The notes under the pieces were generated by a model that saw nothing but the letters and a program-made list of their open reading frames with translations, was not told where the DNA came from and ran no database searches. Shown one piece after another: positions 9,777-18,954 of a stretch of DNA of 64,000 bases (positions within the stretch are counted from its first letter, which is position 1; every line of letters starts with the position of its first letter). The position numbers were made by a program, and so were the translations under genes. Source of the stretch: Stenotrophomonas pavanii (lineage in GTDB: Bacteria > Pseudomonadota > Gammaproteobacteria > Xanthomonadales > Xanthomonadaceae); NCBI RefSeq assembly GCF_900101175.1, contig NZ_FNFQ01000002.1, positions 244,203-308,202 on the forward strand, read 5' to 3'.

Positions 9777-10313
9777 TCAGCCGCCCTGCCCGTGCTGGGC
9801 AAACGGCTCGGTTGTGCCATCGGTGCGCACCAGTTCGACCGTGTACGGCTGGACGTAGCCATCGGGCATTTCCATACCCGGCGAGCCGGCCGGCATGCCG
9901 GGCAGCACCAGCCCGCGCGCCGCCGGTCGTTCGGCCAGCAGGCGCTTGATGTCCTCGGCCGGGATGTGGCCCTCCACCACGTAGCCGCCGATCTCGGCGG
10001 TATGGCAGGAGGCCTTGCCCACCGGCACGCCCAGGCGGACCTTGACCGGGTTCATGTCGTCGGTGTCTCGGACATCCACCTGGAAGCCGGCCGACTTCAG
10101 GTGGTCGACCCAGATGCCGCAGCAACCGCAGCTGGCGGTCTTGTGCACGATGGCCAGCGGCAAGGCCGGATCGACCTTGGCCGGGCTGGCCGGACTCGGG
10201 GCCGGTGCCTCGCTGGCGACCGCTGCCGCGGAGGATTCTTCGGCGGCACGCGCGCAGGCGGTCGTGGCCAACACAGTGCCCAGCAGCAGGCTGAGGGAGA
10301 GCGTACGGTTCAT
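9777..10313 (-). CDS. DUF411 secreted copper-type metal-binding protein
   Basis: A 178-residue exported protein. The start at 10313 follows AAGGAA. The signal peptide (about 1-22) ends near TTACARAAE and could be a lipoprotein signal (TTAC). A Pro/Ala-rich linker leads to the DUF411 domain (about 50-150), whose hallmark HKTASCGCCGIWVDHL has three closely spaced Cys, with SCHTAEIGGYVVEGHIPAEDI later. DUF411 proteins are commonly found with copper-resistance genes and are thought to bind copper in the periplasm. It lies downstream of the Cys-rich CopL-like gene on the same strand. Confidence 0.88.
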   Translation of the reverse strand: MNRTLSLSLLLGTVLATTACARAAEESSAAAVASEAPAPSPASPAKVDPALPLAIVHKTASCGCCGIWVDHLKSAGFQVDVRDTDDMNPVKVRLGVPVGKASCHTAEIGGYVVEGHIPAEDIKRLLAERPAARGLVLPGMPAGSPGMEMPDGYVQPYTVELVRTDGTTEPFAQHGQGG

Positions 10314-10428
10314 TGAGTGATTCCTTTGCAGAGGCGGGCAACGCGGCCCGCCGCCCACGCATCGAAGGCGCAGGCAGAGTCGAGAAAAAGTCGAACAGTC
10401 ATGGCAGGCGCGTGAGGCCTGCAGGAAT

Positions 10429-10770
10429 TCACGCGATGGGGGGACGCAACGGATCCGGCATCAATGGCGACGCGCGTTGCGGGCTACTGGCCGGAACAGG
10501 CGCCTCGCGCCAGGGCGAGGCGGGCGTTCCGTTCAACGCTGCCAGCATGCCTAAACACGCCGCCGGGCATTCGCACTCACTGCTCTGGCAGGCCAACGGG
10601 GCCGCATCATCGCAGCAGCCGACGGCTGCCATCGCGGCCGAGTGCGGTGCGGCGCAGTGATCCTGGTTGGCGGGACCGTTGTACGAAGATGCAGCGAGCG
10701 CCAGCCCCGGCGCATTCAGCGCCAGGGCCACAAGCAGCATCCATCGCAGCAGCAGGCCAGGCAGGTTCAC
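10429..10770 (-). CDS. CopL-like secreted Cys-rich protein
   Basis: A 113-residue protein with an obvious signal peptide (LLLRWMLLVALALNAPGLALA, about 6-26) and a mature part containing a Cys cluster (GCCDDA, then SSECECPAAC), His and Met. This layout resembles the CopL family of Xanthomonadaceae, small metal-binding proteins needed for copper induction of copAB. No copAB is present here. It follows the molybdoenzyme gene by 25 bp and precedes DUF411, which supports a copper theme. The family call is by composition and length, hence moderate. Confidence 0.6.
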   Translation of the reverse strand: MNLPGLLLRWMLLVALALNAPGLALAASSYNGPANQDHCAAPHSAAMAAVGCCDDAAPLACQSSECECPAACLGMLAALNGTPASPWREAPVPASSPQRASPLMPDPLRPPIA

Positions 10771-10795
10771 CCGCCGATGATAGCCGATGCGCGCA

Positions 10796-13081
10796 TCAAC
10801 CGATCGCCGCCGCCATCGGCCGCATCCGCACCGGGATCGACTTGGCCGCTGGCGTGCCGCTGATCCGGTCGTAGTAGTCCAGCGGCAGCAATGGATTCAG
10901 TTCGGGGTAGTACCCGGCCAGCGCGCCGCGCGGCATCGGATAGTCCAGCACGGTCAGGCCCTCGATGCGCCGCTGCACGCCATCGCTGCTGATCGTCTCC
11001 AGGCTGACCCGCGCTTCCTTCTCCAGCCCGCGCGCCAGCCGGTCCTCGATGTTCATGAACAACACCATGCGATCGTTGTACACACCGCGATAGCGATCGT
11101 TGTAGCTGTAGATGGTGGTGTTGTACTGGTCGTGCGAGCGCACCGTGGCCAACCGCAGCATCTCCGGGTCGTGCACCGGATCGTCCACGTCCAGCCCGGG
11201 CATCACCAGGATGTTGGCCTTGCCATTGGGCGTGGGCCACACCCGGCGGCGCGGCGGGATGTCCAGATGGAAGCCCTGCGGCTGCTGGATGCGCTCGTTG
11301 AAGCCGGTGTAGATCTCCGGATACACCGCGGCAATCAGCTCGCGGATGGGCGCGTAGTCGTGCATGCAGCCGGCCCAGTCAACCCTGCTGTCGGGCAGCG
11401 TGGCCAGTGCCATGCGGCAGACGATCTCGACCTCGGGCAAGACATCGGCACTGACCGGCTCCAGTACCCCGCGCGACGCGGTGACATTCGACATCGCGTC
11501 TTCGATGGTGACGAACTGCTCGCCGGCCGACGTAACGATGCGCTCCGAACGCGCCACCACCGGCAGGATCAGCGCGTCGCGGCCATGGACCAGGTGCCCG
11601 CGGTTGAGCTTGGTGGCAATGCCCACGGTGAGCTCCAGGCCGCGCATCGCCTCATACGCACGCGGCGTATCGGGCACGGCATGAATGAAGTTGCCTCCCA
11701 GGCCGATGAACACTTTGGCGCTGCCGTCCAGCATCGCCTCGATCGATTCGACCACATGGTGGCCATGCTCGCGCGGCGGGTCGAAGCCGAACACCTGCTG
11801 CACGCGGTCCAGATAGGCCGGCTTCGGCTTCTCGTCGATGCCGACGGTGCGGTCGCCCTGCACATTGGAATGGCCACGGATCGGCCCGATGCCGGCGCCG
11901 GGCTTGCCGAAGTTGCCGCGCAGCATCAGCAGGTTGGCCACCTGCTGCAGCAGGCGCGAGCCGTACTGGTGCTGGGTCAGGCCCATGCCGTAGCAGATCA
12001 CGGTGGCGTTGGAGCGGATGTAGATCTCCGCGCAACGGCGGATCTGCGCCTGCGATATACCGGACACCTGCACGATCTGGTCCCAGTCCTGCGCCAGCAC
12101 GTCTTCGCGCAGCGCCTCCAGGCCCACCGTGTGTTCGGCCAGGAACGCGTGGTCGAGCACGCGCTCGCCCTGCGCCTCGCGCTCGAACATCACCTTCATC
12201 ATGCCCTTGATCAGGGCCAGGTCGCCGCCGATGCGGATGTGCACGAACTCGCTGGTGATCGCGGTCGAACCGAACGTGGCCATCTGTACAACGTCTTGCG
12301 GTTCGGCGAAGCGGATCAGCGCACGCTCGGGCATCGGGTTGACCGCTACGATCGGGATGCCGCGTTTGCGCGCTTCGACCAGGTTGCTCATCATCCGCGG
12401 TGAATTGGTGCCGGTATTCTGGCCGATCACGAAGATCGCCTCGGCGTGCTCGAAGTCCTGCAGCACGATGGTGCCCTTGCCCACCCCGATGGCCGGCGGC
12501 AGGCCACGGCTGGTCGGCTCGTGGCACATGTTCGAGCAGTCCGGGAAATTATTGGTGCCGAACTCGCGCACGAAGATCGAATACAGGAACGCCGCTTCGT
12601 TGGGCGTGCGCCCGGAGGTGTAGAACTCGGCCTGGTGCGGGCTGTCCAGCGCCTGCAGGTGGCGGCCGATCAGTGCGAACGCATCGTCCCAGCTGCACGG
12701 CACGTAGTGGTCGGTGGCTGCGTCGTAGCGCATCGGCTCGGTCAGCCGGCCCTGCATCTCCAGCCAGTAGTCGGTCTGTGCCATCAGCTCGGTGACGGTG
12801 TACCGGGCGAACAGTTCGCGGCCGGCGCGGAACTGGGTGGCTTCCCAGGCCAGCGCCTTGGCGCCGTTCTCGCAGAACTCCAGCTTCTTGCGCTCGTCGG
12901 CATCGGGGAACGCGCAGCTCGGGCACTTGAAGCCGCCCGGCTGGTTCATCGCCAGCAGCGCCTTCGAGCCCTTGCCGATCACGCTCTGCTGCAGCAGCAC
13001 CTTGGCCGTGGCACCGGCGGCACCCCAGCCTCCGGCCGGCTGGTCGTAGGGCTTGTAACGCGGCGGCTTCTGCTCGGACAT
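10796..13081 (-). CDS. FdhF/YdeP family molybdopterin oxidoreductase
   Basis: A 761-residue cytosolic molybdoenzyme of the YdeP/FdhF-like group (formate-dehydrogenase-like, linked to acid resistance in E. coli). The start at 13081 gives MSEQKPPRYKPYDQPAGGWG. The N-terminal iron-sulfur region is atypical (CPSC about 72-75, then EFCENGAKA). Molybdopterin-dinucleotide contacts include TSGRTPNEAAFLYSIF, FPDCSNMCHEPTSRGL, GQNTGTNSPRM, and the C-terminal dinucleotide domain TVRSHDQYNTTIYS. No Sec codon is needed. It is divergent from fdhD, which supplies sulfur to such cofactors. Substrate not certain. Confidence 0.9.
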   Translation of the reverse strand: MSEQKPPRYKPYDQPAGGWGAAGATAKVLLQQSVIGKGSKALLAMNQPGGFKCPSCAFPDADERKKLEFCENGAKALAWEATQFRAGRELFARYTVTELMAQTDYWLEMQGRLTEPMRYDAATDHYVPCSWDDAFALIGRHLQALDSPHQAEFYTSGRTPNEAAFLYSIFVREFGTNNFPDCSNMCHEPTSRGLPPAIGVGKGTIVLQDFEHAEAIFVIGQNTGTNSPRMMSNLVEARKRGIPIVAVNPMPERALIRFAEPQDVVQMATFGSTAITSEFVHIRIGGDLALIKGMMKVMFEREAQGERVLDHAFLAEHTVGLEALREDVLAQDWDQIVQVSGISQAQIRRCAEIYIRSNATVICYGMGLTQHQYGSRLLQQVANLLMLRGNFGKPGAGIGPIRGHSNVQGDRTVGIDEKPKPAYLDRVQQVFGFDPPREHGHHVVESIEAMLDGSAKVFIGLGGNFIHAVPDTPRAYEAMRGLELTVGIATKLNRGHLVHGRDALILPVVARSERIVTSAGEQFVTIEDAMSNVTASRGVLEPVSADVLPEVEIVCRMALATLPDSRVDWAGCMHDYAPIRELIAAVYPEIYTGFNERIQQPQGFHLDIPPRRRVWPTPNGKANILVMPGLDVDDPVHDPEMLRLATVRSHDQYNTTIYSYNDRYRGVYNDRMVLFMNIEDRLARGLEKEARVSLETISSDGVQRRIEGLTVLDYPMPRGALAGYYPELNPLLPLDYYDRISGTPAAKSIPVRMRPMAAAIG

Positions 13082-13325
13082 GATCGGGGACCTGACGGGA
13101 GGAACGCAGCAACGAACGGCACAACGCGGTCCGGCAGTGCATCCAGTGGCACGACCAGCTGCACAGTCAAGCACGCCCGGCCACGCTTCGCCAGAGGGTG
13201 CCGGCGGATTCGGTACACCCTGGCATGGCAACGGTTACAGCCGCGTCTGCGCGCAGCCACTGCGCTATCCTCGGAACCGCAGGCGGTGGCCCGCCTCGCG
13301 GTTCTCCCTCGTCCGGACGCGCTGC

Positions 13326-14174
13326 ATGCCTGATTCGATCCCACCCCACATCCCACCGGCCGGCACTGCCCAACGCCCCTTGCAGCGCTGGCGCGGCGGC
13401 ACGCAACAGCAGCAGGTCGACGTCGTGGCCGAGGAAGTGCCGGTGGCGCTGCGCTACAACGATGCCGCCTTTGCCGTGATGATGGCCACACCGTGCGACC
13501 TGGAGGACTTCGCGCTCGGTTTTTCGCTCAGTGAAGGCCTGATCCATACGCCCTCGCAGCTGCTGTCGATCGATATCCGTCCCCAGCTGGAAGGCATCGA
13601 GCTGCAGATGACCGTGGCCGAGGATGCACCCGGCGCAAGCCTCGACTCGGACAAGGGGCGCCTGCTGCCCGGCCGAGGCGGCTGTGGCCTGTGTGGCACG
13701 CGCCAGCTGGAGGAGGTGCTGCGCCCCCTGCCGCAGATCCGCGAGCGCCGCAGCTATGCCGCCGCCGCCCTGCAGCGGGCGTTGGCCACCCTGGCGCAGC
13801 ACCAGCCGATGAATGCAGCGAGTGGCTCGATCCACGCCGCGGCCTGGGCCGATGCCAGCGGGCGGATCGGCTGGGTACGCGAGGACGTCGGCCGCCACAA
13901 TGCACTGGACAAGCTGATCGGCGCCCTGCACCACAACGAACACGCCATCGACGGCGGCCTGCTGGTGATCTCCAGCCGGGCCAGCTACGAAATGGTCAGC
14001 AAGGCGGTGCGCGCCGGCGCCAGCGTGCTGGCTGCGGTATCGGCACCCACCGCGCTGGCGATCGACCTGGCCCGCAGCGCCGGGCTGTGCCTGATCGGGT
14101 TCGCGCGGGAGAGCGGATTCAATGTGTACACCCATCCCGATCGGCTGCGGGCGGACGGGCTCCGGGACACCTGA
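13326..14174 (+). CDS. fdhD: Formate dehydrogenase accessory sulfurtransferase FdhD
   Basis: FdhD (282 residues) passes sulfur from IscS to the molybdenum cofactor of formate-dehydrogenase-type enzymes. The redox pair is in the GRGGCGLCG motif (C120, C123). Other family blocks are EEVPVALRYN, DLEDFALGFSLSEG, REDVGRHNALDKLIG and the C-terminal SAPTALAIDLARSAGLCLIG. The ATG at 13326 is chosen because the in-frame sequence before it is non-conserved. The gene is divergent from the FdhF/YdeP-like oxidoreductase across a 244-bp gap, matching enzyme and maturase. Confidence 0.95.
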   Translation: MPDSIPPHIPPAGTAQRPLQRWRGGTQQQQVDVVAEEVPVALRYNDAAFAVMMATPCDLEDFALGFSLSEGLIHTPSQLLSIDIRPQLEGIELQMTVAEDAPGASLDSDKGRLLPGRGGCGLCGTRQLEEVLRPLPQIRERRSYAAAALQRALATLAQHQPMNAASGSIHAAAWADASGRIGWVREDVGRHNALDKLIGALHHNEHAIDGGLLVISSRASYEMVSKAVRAGASVLAAVSAPTALAIDLARSAGLCLIGFARESGFNVYTHPDRLRADGLRDT

Positions 14175-14210
14175 GTGCGACCGGGCGCATGCCGCCCGGC
14201 CGCATACCGC

Positions 14211-14747
14211 TCAGCGCAGCGCCACCTTCGGGAAGTCCACCGGCACGTCGAACGCCACATTGACGTAATTGGTGAACAGGTTGAGCGCCACATGCGCGAG
14301 GATCTCGACGATCTGCTCATCGTCGAAGCCGGCCACCCGCAGCGCCTGAACATCGCCGTCGGCAATCTGCGCACGCTGCTCGACCACCTTCAACGCGAAT
14401 CCCAGTGCAGCGGCGGTCGCCGGGTCGCTGGACTGTCCGGTCTGCGCGGCAGCCATCTGCTCACTGCTGGCGCCGGCCTTGCGGCCCAGTGCCGTGTGCG
14501 CGGCCAGGCAGTACGCGCAGGCATTGCGGTTGGCGATGGCCACGGCGATCTGCTCGCCCAGCAACGGCGACAGGCGACCGCCACCCAGCGCGCCGAACGA
14601 ACCCCACATGCTGTGCAGGGCGGCCGGCGAGTTGGCCACAGCGCGGAACATGGCCGGGGTGGCGCCGAAGGCGGCGTGGACCTGGCCCAGCAGGGCCTGG
14701 CGGTCGGCGGTGGTGGTGGCGGCATCGATCAGGGGGACACGGGACAT
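14211..14747 (-). CDS. Carboxymuconolactone decarboxylase / AhpD-like protein
   Basis: A 178-residue AhpD-fold protein. The thiol centre NACAYCLAAH (about residues 75-84) has the CxxC-x-x-x-H arrangement of AhpD-type peroxidase or reductase partners. The upstream sequence AAGGAGATCC places a strong ribosome-binding site before the ATG at 14747. It is divergent from an AraC-type regulator at 14854, an arrangement common for these proteins, suggesting the regulator controls it. The substrate may be a peroxide or disulfide but is not shown by sequence. Confidence 0.88.
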   Translation of the reverse strand: MSRVPLIDAATTTADRQALLGQVHAAFGATPAMFRAVANSPAALHSMWGSFGALGGGRLSPLLGEQIAVAIANRNACAYCLAAHTALGRKAGASSEQMAAAQTGQSSDPATAAALGFALKVVEQRAQIADGDVQALRVAGFDDEQIVEILAHVALNLFTNYVNVAFDVPVDFPKVALR

Positions 14748-14853
14748 GGTGGATCTCCTTGGAAACGCGCCCGGAATTGGACGACCCGCTCATCCTAGGT
14801 AGACTCGCTGGACGTATCCTGCGCTATTCGCCACACCTGTTGTCCATTCGTCC

Positions 14854-15735
14854 ATGACTGCGCCCACTGACGTCGCCACGCCCGATCGCCTCTCCACCCT
14901 GCTGGAACGCTTTCGCGTGCAGGCCGCGCTGTTTCACAGCGGCCCACTGTGCGGGCGCCATGTGTTCGAGCCGCAGCCCGGTCGTGCGTTCCTGCACATC
15001 CTGCGCCAGGGCGAAATGGAGGTTCGCCATCGCGAGGGCGATACGACGCTGCCTCGGCTGAAGATCGACGCGCCCAGCCTGCTGCTGTATCCGCAGCCGC
15101 TGCATCATGTGTTCTTCAATGCACCGCTGGATGGCCCGGATTTCACCTGCGCCACGCTGGACTTCGACGGCGGCGCGCGCAATCCGATCGTCCAGTCGCT
15201 GCCACCGGTGATGGTGGTGCCACTGGCGGCGATCGGCGAACTGGACGACACCCTGCGCCTGCTGTTCGCCGAGGCCGATCGCCGGCGCTGCGGCTCCCGG
15301 CTGCTGACCAACCGTCTGTTCGAGGTGGCGCTGATCCAGGTCCTGCGCTGGGTGGTCGATCATCCGGAGGCGGCAGGCGTCAGCCACGGACTGATGCGCG
15401 GGCTGTCCGATGCACGGCTGGCACGCACGCTGGTGGCGATGCACCAGGCGCCGCAGGAGGCGTGGACGCTACCGCGCATGGCGTCGACCGCCGGCCTGTC
15501 GCGCAGCGCGTTCGCGGCGGTATTCAAGGAGGTGATGCAGGCGACGCCGGCCAGCTACCTGCTGGACTGGCGGCTCAGCCTGGCCTGTACGCAGCTGCGC
15601 GCAGGTGTGGCGGTCAAGCAGGTGGCGATCGACGTGGGGTTTGCCGATACCGCGTCGCTGTCGAAGGCGTTCCGCAAGCGGCTGGGGGCATCGCCGCGGG
15701 CGTGGTTGGCCGCGAGCGACGCGCAGGCTGGGTAA
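14854..15735 (+). CDS. AraC family transcriptional regulator (cupin type)
   Basis: A 293-residue regulator. The N-terminal cupin-like domain (about 20-150: SGPLCGRHVFEPQPGRAFLH, LHHVFFNAPL) is of the AraC_binding_2 kind. The C-terminal double helix-turn-helix is at about 190-288, with LPRMASTAGLSRSAFAAVFK as first helix pair and VKQVAIDVGFADTASLSKAF as second. It is divergent from the AhpD-like gene (106 bp gap), its likely target. Confidence 0.9.
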   Translation: MTAPTDVATPDRLSTLLERFRVQAALFHSGPLCGRHVFEPQPGRAFLHILRQGEMEVRHREGDTTLPRLKIDAPSLLLYPQPLHHVFFNAPLDGPDFTCATLDFDGGARNPIVQSLPPVMVVPLAAIGELDDTLRLLFAEADRRRCGSRLLTNRLFEVALIQVLRWVVDHPEAAGVSHGLMRGLSDARLARTLVAMHQAPQEAWTLPRMASTAGLSRSAFAAVFKEVMQATPASYLLDWRLSLACTQLRAGVAVKQVAIDVGFADTASLSKAFRKRLGASPRAWLAASDAQAG

Positions 15736-15746
15736 ATGGATGAGGG

Positions 15747-15899
15747 GTAGAGGCGACCGCTGGTCGACTATCGCGCGACGCGCGGGATTTTCCTGGCCTG
15801 ACCGAAGGGCAGCCGACCCGCGGTCGGCTCTACCACGGGCGATCGAAGCGGCATTTCCGTGGCCTGGCCGGAGGGCAGCCGACCCGCGGTCGGCTCTAC
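15747..15899. repeat. SMAG repeats, two in tandem duplication
   Basis: A GTAG-headed palindrome starts at 15747. Two nearly identical copies of AGCCGACCCGCGGTCGGC plus CTAC follow at 15811-15833 and 15877-15899, 66 bp apart. Flanking bases are duplicated too (about 15795-15846 versus 15861-15909), so this is a tandem copy of a ~50-bp unit. It fills the gap between the AraC and TetR genes, which converge here. Confidence 0.8.
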
Positions 15900-15930
15900 C
15901 ACGGGCGATGTCTGCGCGCCGGCTGGCCGC

Positions 15931-16488
15931 TCAACTGGGCGACCCGTCAGGCTTCGCCAGCAGCCCGGCGATGCGCTCGGCGACTTGCGCGCGTACGCCT
16001 TCATCCAGCTGGCCTTCGTACATCGCCTCGTAGATCCACAGGCCATCGGCAGCCAGCCGCGCCACGAAATTGTCGAGCGCTGTCGCGTCGTCGCTGCCGG
16101 CTTCGGGTGCGGACGGCGCCCAGCGTCGCACTACCGGCCCCCACGGGCGCTCCGCGGCATCGGGGTCGCCCGATTCCAGCATGAACATCAGTTCGGCACG
16201 GGTGGCGCTCTGCGCCGACACGCGCACGAAGGTCTGGTAGCGCTCCAGCGCCGATGCCTGATCTGCACGCTTGCCCAGCAACGCTTCCATCGATGCTTCC
16301 CAGGCCTGCACCAGGTGTTCGTCGATGCCGCGGAGCAGCGCCTCGCGCGACGGAAAGTGGTACAGCAGGCCGCCGCGGGTCAATTTGGCCTCGGTCGCCA
16401 CCGACTCGAAGGTCACCGCTCGCACGCCGTCACGATTGATCACGTTGACGGCGGCGTCGAGGATGCGCTCCCGCTTGCTGGTTCTCAT
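15931..16488 (-). CDS. TetR family repressor of the adjacent MFS exporter
   Basis: A 185-residue TetR regulator. The N-terminal HTH is visible: RERILDAAVNVINRDG, then VTFESVATEAKLTRGGLLYHF (about 6-50), and the C-terminal ligand domain is TetR_C-like (LERYQTFVRVS). It starts 4 bp after the MFS exporter stop on the same strand, so exporter and regulator form one operon. A 32-bp palindrome upstream of the exporter is the obvious binding site. Confidence 0.9.
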   Translation of the reverse strand: MRTSKRERILDAAVNVINRDGVRAVTFESVATEAKLTRGGLLYHFPSREALLRGIDEHLVQAWEASMEALLGKRADQASALERYQTFVRVSAQSATRAELMFMLESGDPDAAERPWGPVVRRWAPSAPEAGSDDATALDNFVARLAADGLWIYEAMYEGQLDEGVRAQVAERIAGLLAKPDGSPS

Positions 16489-16492
16489 GGCG

Positions 16493-18025
16493 TCATTTTA
16501 CGCGATCGGCGGCGCCCTCGCGGCTGCCGGCCCGGCCACGCAGCAGTCCCGCGATGATCGTCGCACCCAGCGCCAGCGCCGCAGTGATCACCAGCAGCAC
16601 GATCTGGTAGCCACGGTCATACGCGGCTGTGGCCAGCGCGAACCACTCGCCCTGCCCGCCTTCGCGCGCCGCGTGCAACGCCTGGGTGAAGCCTTCACGC
16701 GCCAGCGCCGGCATGTCAGCCGAAACCGGCAGGAACACGCCGTACATCGCCGCGCTCAGGCTGCCCAGCATCGCCACCGCCAGCAGGCCACCGAACTCGT
16801 AGGACACCTCTTCCACCGACGAGGCCATGCCCGCCCGGTGCGCAGGCACATTGTTGAGGATGGCCGTGGACGCCACCGAGATGGCCGCGCCCATGCCGAA
16901 GCCGGTGATCGCCATGCCGGCGATCACCCAACCGAGGCCGTGCGGAAAGCCGAACGCCACCACGCCGACGCCCAGCGCGCCCGCAGCCAGTCCGCCGCAG
17001 ATCAATGGGCGCAGGCCGACCCGATGCAGGATGCTGCCGCCCAGCAGCGCGCTGGGCAGGCTGCCCAGCGCTGCCACCGACACCAGCAGACCCGCCTGCA
17101 GCGGCGTGAAGCCCGCCACCAGTTGGAAGCGCTGGGTGGTGACCAGCTGCAGGCCGGCCATCGCAAACAGGGTGAACACTGCCGACAGCGTGCCGGCCAG
17201 GAACGCCGGATTGCGGAAGATCGCGACGTCCAGCAGCGGGTACCGCAGCTGCTGCTGGCGGCGCGCGAACGCCGCACCAGTGATGACGGCCAGCAGCAGC
17301 GCGCCTGCACCCAGCGCATACGACGGCGGCGTAGCGATCAGCGACTTGATTGCCAGCACCAGGCCGGACAGCGCAGCCAATGCCAGAACTGAGGACACCA
17401 GGTCCCATGGCCGCGAGCTGTCGCGCTGTCCTTCCGGCGCCAGCAGCAGCGTGGCCACCAGCGCCATCACCACCACCGGCACGTTGATCAGGAACACCGA
17501 GCCCCACCAGAAGTGCTGCAGCAGCCAGCCGCCAATGATCGGGCCGAGCGCCGCACCGACGATGGCCACCGAGCCCCAGATGGCGATGGCGATGTTGCGT
17601 TCGCGCGCTTCGTGGAAGCTCAGGCCGATCAGCGCCAACGTGGCCGGCATCATCGCGGCCGCGCCGACCGCCAGCAACGCGCGTGCGGCAATCAGCTGCG
17701 CTGCGGTGTCGGCGAACGCTGCAGCCAGCGAGGCGACGCCGAACACCACCAGGCCGATCAGGAACATGCGGCGGTGACCGATGCGGTCGCCCAGCGTGCC
17801 CGCGCCCAGCAGCAGGCCGGCCATCACCAGCGGATAGGCATTGATGATCCAAAGCGCCTGGCCGGCACTGGCCGAGAGTTCCTCGGTCAGGGTGGGCAGT
17901 GCGGTGTAGAGCACGGAGTTGTCGAGGGTGACCAGCAGCAGGCCGGCGGCGACGGTGAACAGCAGTGCCCAGCGGCGGGCACGCGACAGGGCCGGGGCAC
18001 TGGCCAAGGGCGGGGACAAAGCCAT
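16493..18025 (-). CDS. SmvA/QacA-type MFS multidrug exporter (DHA2)
   Basis: A 510-residue inner-membrane drug:proton antiporter with 14 predicted helices. DHA2 family motifs are visible: LDNSVLYTALPTL in TM1 (about 30-45), motif A GTLGDRIGHRR, motif C in TM5 GSVAIVGAALGPIIGGWLL. The start at 18025 follows AGGTTCTCCC. SmvA-like exporters move cationic biocides and dyes; the substrate here is inferred only from family. Co-transcribed with the TetR gene downstream. Confidence 0.9.
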   Translation of the reverse strand: MALSPPLASAPALSRARRWALLFTVAAGLLLVTLDNSVLYTALPTLTEELSASAGQALWIINAYPLVMAGLLLGAGTLGDRIGHRRMFLIGLVVFGVASLAAAFADTAAQLIAARALLAVGAAAMMPATLALIGLSFHEARERNIAIAIWGSVAIVGAALGPIIGGWLLQHFWWGSVFLINVPVVVMALVATLLLAPEGQRDSSRPWDLVSSVLALAALSGLVLAIKSLIATPPSYALGAGALLLAVITGAAFARRQQQLRYPLLDVAIFRNPAFLAGTLSAVFTLFAMAGLQLVTTQRFQLVAGFTPLQAGLLVSVAALGSLPSALLGGSILHRVGLRPLICGGLAAGALGVGVVAFGFPHGLGWVIAGMAITGFGMGAAISVASTAILNNVPAHRAGMASSVEEVSYEFGGLLAVAMLGSLSAAMYGVFLPVSADMPALAREGFTQALHAAREGGQGEWFALATAAYDRGYQIVLLVITAALALGATIIAGLLRGRAGSREGAADRVK

Positions 18026-18054
18026 GGGAGAACCTGGTGGGGGTGGAGTACGGC

Positions 18055-18086
18055 CATAACTATACCGGATATCCTGTACAGTTATG
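18055..18086. promoter_or_regulatory. TetR operator palindrome upstream of the MFS exporter
   Basis: Imperfect 32-bp inverted repeat: the arms CATAACTATACCGGAT and ATCCTGTACAGTTATG match at 14 of 16 positions. It lies 29 bp upstream of the exporter ATG at 18025, where a promoter would be. It is AT-richer than its surroundings. Size and place fit a TetR dimer-pair operator giving autorepression of the exporter-regulator operon. Confidence 0.75.
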
Positions 18087-18113
18087 GTCTTCAAAGCCCA
18101 CCGATTCAGCTTT

Positions 18114-18197
18114 TGTAGAGGCGGGCTTGCTCGACTGCGCCGCCAGCCAGGCATGGCCTGGCTCTACTGAAACGGGCCAGGGATGGCCTGGCTCTAC
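18114..18197. repeat. SMAG repeats (GGCCTGGCTCTAC type)
   Basis: Two neighbouring palindromes, 18144-18167 (CCAGGCATGGCCTGG plus CTCTAC) and 18175-18197, with a degenerate GTAG head at about 18115. They lie between the exporter promoter and the 3' end of the zinc operon. Confidence 0.7.
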
Positions 18198-18207
18198 TGA
18201 TGAACGT

Positions 18208-18954
18208 TTACCGGCAGTCCTCCGGCAGCGCGGCAATCGCCGACACCACCGCGCTCTGCATGCCCTGCCCCACGGCGGCGTCCAGTTCGCCGCCGATGCC
18301 CCCATGCTGGCGCCGCAGCTCGTCCTCGCACAGGCCGCGCACGCGCGCACGGGCATTCGCGCGCAGGCTGCTGCACCGCCAGTCGGTGCCGCCCAGCGGC
18401 AGCACCGAATACACCACGCTGTTGCAGGCGTTGCCGGCGCGCTGGTGCAATGGCAGTCCACCGAAATCCCGCGGCTCGCTGCTGCGCTGCGGGTCGAAGT
18501 AGCTGTCCGGGAACGTGCGCGCGTACTGTTCGATGTCCACCGCCATGCTGCGCCCACCGGCCAGCGGCATCTGCAGCGGCTGGCCGCACTGGGTCGCGTC
18601 GGCGCGGTGCTGGATGTACTGGTAGATCGGCCGGTCCAGCGATGGCTCCTGCTGGGTCACCGCACTCACCGACGCCAGCACCGGCAGCGATGCACGATTG
18701 GCCATGCGCGCCAGCAGCCCCGCCTGCGCGGGCTGGCAGCGGTCGCGCACGGTTGCCGCAAGCAGGAACAGCACGTCGTTGCGGAACGCGTGATCGTCGC
18801 GCAGGCGCTGTTCGATGCGCTGGCTGGCGTCGGCGGCCGGTGCCGGAAACGCGACCGCCGGCGGCGCGGTGGTTGCGCGCTGCCGCTGCCACAACGCCAG
18901 GAGCACGATTGCGCCCAGCAGCGCCGCGGCAGCCAGGATCCAGCACCGGCGCAT
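18208..18954 (-). CDS. Unknown membrane-anchored protein of the zinc operon
   Basis: A 248-residue protein with one N-terminal hydrophobic segment (about 4-22, WILAAAALLGAIVLLAL), giving a periplasmic body. Six Cys are spread through the mature part (for example RDRCQPAQ, DATQCGQ, GNACNSV, DWRCSS), which suggests disulfides. The start ATG overlaps the upstream DUF3299 stop by one base (TGATG), so it is translationally coupled as the last gene of the zinc-type operon. I do not recognise the family. Confidence 0.75.
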   Translation of the reverse strand: MRRCWILAAAALLGAIVLLALWQRQRATTAPPAVAFPAPAADASQRIEQRLRDDHAFRNDVLFLLAATVRDRCQPAQAGLLARMANRASLPVLASVSAVTQQEPSLDRPIYQYIQHRADATQCGQPLQMPLAGGRSMAVDIEQYARTFPDSYFDPQRSSEPRDFGGLPLHQRAGNACNSVVYSVLPLGGTDWRCSSLRANARARVRGLCEDELRRQHGGIGGELDAAVGQGMQSAVVSAIAALPEDCR

